The position numbers and the translations under genes are program-made. Of a stretch of 6,916 nt of DNA, positions 5,421-6,916 are shown piece after piece. Source of the stretch: an uncultured Pseudomonadota bacterium (GTDB lineage Bacteria > Myxococcota_A > UBA9042 > CAIXZC01); assembly GCA_937884235.1 (NCBI GenBank), contig CALGBT010000949.1:1-6916 (forward strand). The letters are read 5' to 3'. The notes beneath the pieces were generated by a model. That model saw nothing but the letters and a program-made list of their open reading frames with translations. It did no database searches and was not told the origin of the DNA. Position 1 is the first letter of the stretch. Every line of letters begins with the position of its first letter.

Positions 5421-6853
5421 CCATCGAGGTGGTGGACGATTTGAATCATCCCCTGGACCCCACCATGATTCGCAATTCAGGGATGAAGGTGAACGCTGAG
5501 ATGGCCACCCTCGATGGGGAGCAGTGCCGGATGCGAGAGGTGGGCACTGCGAACATCGTCGATGTGATGAACGCTTACGACCTGTTGCCCGTGATGAACT
5601 ACAAGTATGGTTCGCACCCTGATGCGCATAAGGTCGACTCGAAGGTGCTCAAGACAAAGTACTTCACCCAGGGGCAGGCGGACGGGTGCTGGCCAGGTTG
5701 CTCCATGGCGTGTGCCAAGGCCGTTGACGGATTCGAACTGAAGACCGGCCCCTACAAGGGAGACCTGGTCACGGTGGACGGCCCCGAGTACGAAACTGCT
5801 GGGGGCTGCACCAATATGGGCTGCTTCGATCCCGACTTCGTAGTCGAGTTCAACTTCTACTGCGATACCTATGGCATCGATACGATCTCTGTGGCGACGA
5901 CCATCGCATTTGCCATGGAGGCCTTCGAGGCCGGGCAGATTACAACGGAGCATACGGGTGGTTTGGAGTTGCCCTTTGGGGCCGGAGACGTGGTCTTGGA
6001 GCTGCTCCATCAAATGGCTCGCGGCGAAGGATTTGGCGTTGAGCTAGGGCAGGGAATATTGCGCCTGAAGGGGAAGTGGAGTCGGGAATTCGGGGCAGAT
6101 GCCAAGTTTTTGCAGGATATCGGCATGGAAGTGAAGGGGCTGGAGTACTCGGAGTATGTTTCCAAGGAATCCCTGGCGCAGCAGTGCGGGTACACCATGG
6201 CCATCAAGGGGCCGCAACATGATGAGGCCTGGCTAATCTTCATGGATATGGTGAACAATCAGATTCCGACCTTTGCGGACAAAGCTCAAGCGCTTTACTA
6301 CTTCCCGCTCTTCCGTACGTGGTTCGGGCTGATGGGTCTCTGCAAGCTGTGCTGGAACGATGTGGTACCCGCCAAGAACCATCAGGAAGCCGAGCCGGCC
6401 AAGGTGTCTGCCCATGTGCGCGGCTACTGGAAGTTCTTCGAAGGGATGACAGGAATCGCCATTGACGAGCCGAAGATGTTGGAGCAATCGGAGCGAGTCT
6501 ACCAGTTGCAGCGAGTCATGTCGTACATGCTGGGCAAGGGCACTCGTAAGTTGGATCTACCGCCATATCGCGCCGTGGGTCCGGTGACAATTGAAGAGTA
6601 TGAATCCCGAGCGGAGCGCTACGACAAGCAGCTTCTGGAGTTGGCCAGCATCGATCCACAGGGAATGTCCACCGAAGCCAAAGTCGCGGCCCTCCGGGAG
6701 TATCGCATGGGGCAATACGAGACGGCCATGCAGGTTGTTTACGAGGCCCGTGGTTGGACCGCCGATGGAGTCCCAACGGTGGCTCGGCTGCAGCGACTGG
6801 GAATTGATCTGCCGGAGATTGTGGCTGTCGTCCGGGATGCTCAGGAGAGCTGA
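4865..6853 (+). CDS. NuoG/HoxU-type ferredoxin domain fused to AOR domains 2/3
   Basis: The product has 662 residues. Residues 1-80 are a plant-type [2Fe-2S] domain with Cys37, Cys48, Cys51 and Cys67 (IPTLCQH, GGKCRLC). Two [4Fe-4S] sites follow: Cys131/134/137/141 (CILCGRCVSAC) and Cys172/175/178/182 (CIGCTSCAYVCPTGA). The His-Cys3 cluster usual in NuoG between these parts is absent. From about residue 200 the chain is AOR domains 2/3. It shows CX3CX3C at 275/279/283, GPEYETAGG (306-314), YGIDTISVATTIAFAMEAFEAG (336-357), KGLEYSEYVSKESLAQQ (424-440), KGPQHDEAWLIF (448-459) and GLCKLCWND (491-499), which supplies the probable fourth cubane ligand. It would complete the metallopterin pocket begun by the upstream gene and add an internal electron wire. 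It begins in a 4-bp overlap with that gene and ends in a TGATG overlap with the next. The substrate (an aldehyde or carboxylic acid derivative, or a reduction as in benzoyl-CoA reductase BamB) cannot be told. Confidence 0.87.
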   Translation: MSEKITIIVNDKEVLVRPGTKLLAAVREAGFRIPTLCQHKDLTPGGKCRLCTCEVTVNGTTRMATACNLVVKEPLTVQTESPAVVGHRKVLAEMYLGRWPEVAAVKAIARRMGVESSRFAAAPKDDTANACILCGRCVSACREFVLERVLQFAGRGPGRHITMPFGDVDPHCIGCTSCAYVCPTGAIEVVDDLNHPLDPTMIRNSGMKVNAEMATLDGEQCRMREVGTANIVDVMNAYDLLPVMNYKYGSHPDAHKVDSKVLKTKYFTQGQADGCWPGCSMACAKAVDGFELKTGPYKGDLVTVDGPEYETAGGCTNMGCFDPDFVVEFNFYCDTYGIDTISVATTIAFAMEAFEAGQITTEHTGGLELPFGAGDVVLELLHQMARGEGFGVELGQGILRLKGKWSREFGADAKFLQDIGMEVKGLEYSEYVSKESLAQQCGYTMAIKGPQHDEAWLIFMDMVNNQIPTFADKAQALYYFPLFRTWFGLMGLCKLCWNDVVPAKNHQEAEPAKVSAHVRGYWKFFEGMTGIAIDEPKMLEQSERVYQLQRVMSYMLGKGTRKLDLPPYRAVGPVTIEEYESRAERYDKQLLELASIDPQGMSTEAKVAALREYRMGQYETAMQVVYEARGWTADGVPTVARLQRLGIDLPEIVAVVRDAQES

Positions 6854-6916
6854 TGGTTACGGTTAATGGCAATCGTACCGTGGCGTGGCGAGAAGGGCTG
6901 ACGGTGGCTGACATCC
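6853..6916 (+). CDS. ThiS/MoaD-like sulfur carrier protein, N-terminal part (3' end outside window)
   Basis: The 21 visible codons start MVTVNGNRTVAWREGLTVAD. That is the beta-hairpin and first-helix pattern of the small ubiquitin-like ThiS/MoaD family (V-x-V-N-G ... G-x-T-V-x-D). The members end in Gly-Gly and donate sulfur for thiamin or molybdopterin synthesis, but the end here is beyond the window. The ATG overlaps the preceding TGA (TGATG), and AGGAG at 6843-6847 lies 5 nt upstream, so the gene is in the same operon. Such carriers are common beside AOR genes, where a role in making the tungsten or molybdenum pterin is the usual inference. ThiS itself cannot be excluded on so few residues. 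Confidence 0.7.
   Translation, partial: MVTVNGNRTVAWREGLTVADI

Noticed and set aside
1..6916. CRISPR arrays, tRNA or rRNA genes, insertion sequences
   Set aside because: No regularly spaced repeats, cloverleaf sequences, rRNA segments or transposase motifs with terminal repeats were seen. The only recombinase is Xer-like.

Overview
The window is a GC-rich bacterial segment with tightly packed genes. It holds the 3' end of one gene, a complete glpD-type operon, a complete xerD-type recombinase gene, and the start of an operon for a molybdopterin-dependent oxidoreductase. The oxidoreductase belongs to the aldehyde:ferredoxin oxidoreductase (AOR) superfamily, which normally uses tungsten. AOR-superfamily enzymes and heavy use of iron-sulfur clusters point to an anaerobe or facultative anaerobe. 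The phylum cannot be fixed from sequence reading alone.

Layout. Positions 2-268 (+) are the C-terminus of a Cys-rich, probably exported protein of unknown function. Its stop overlaps the end of the convergent glpD gene by 12 bp. Positions 257-1918 (-) encode an FAD-dependent glycerol-3-phosphate dehydrogenase. Six bases upstream of it, 1925-2050 (-) encode a 41-residue single-pass membrane peptide with a strong ribosome binding site. The two appear to form an operon. The 179-bp divergent spacer 2051-2229 carries a candidate promoter for that operon. Positions 2230-3165 (+) encode a XerD-like tyrosine recombinase with all catalytic residues. A 146-bp spacer with a candidate promoter then precedes a run of overlapping + strand genes: 3312-4868, 4865-6853 and 6853 to the window edge.

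The last region is the main discovery. The two large genes together make one AOR-type enzyme, but its parts are rearranged. The first gene encodes AOR domain 1, then a NuoE-type helical segment, then a NuoF fragment that keeps the [4Fe-4S] domain but lacks the FMN/NADH domain. The second gene encodes a NuoG/HoxU-type ferredoxin segment (one [2Fe-2S] and two [4Fe-4S] sites), then AOR domains 2/3. Read along the DNA, it is as if an NADH-dehydrogenase/hydrogenase-type E-F-G electron-transfer cassette had been inserted between AOR domains 1 and 2, with one 4-bp stop/start overlap cutting the product into two chains. The metallopterin site should therefore lie at a subunit interface, with an electron wire built into both subunits. 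The third gene starts as a ThiS/MoaD-like sulfur carrier, which fits pterin-cofactor assembly. Substrate and final electron partner are unknown. No flavin site is visible in the window, so a ferredoxin or a downstream flavoprotein may be the partner.
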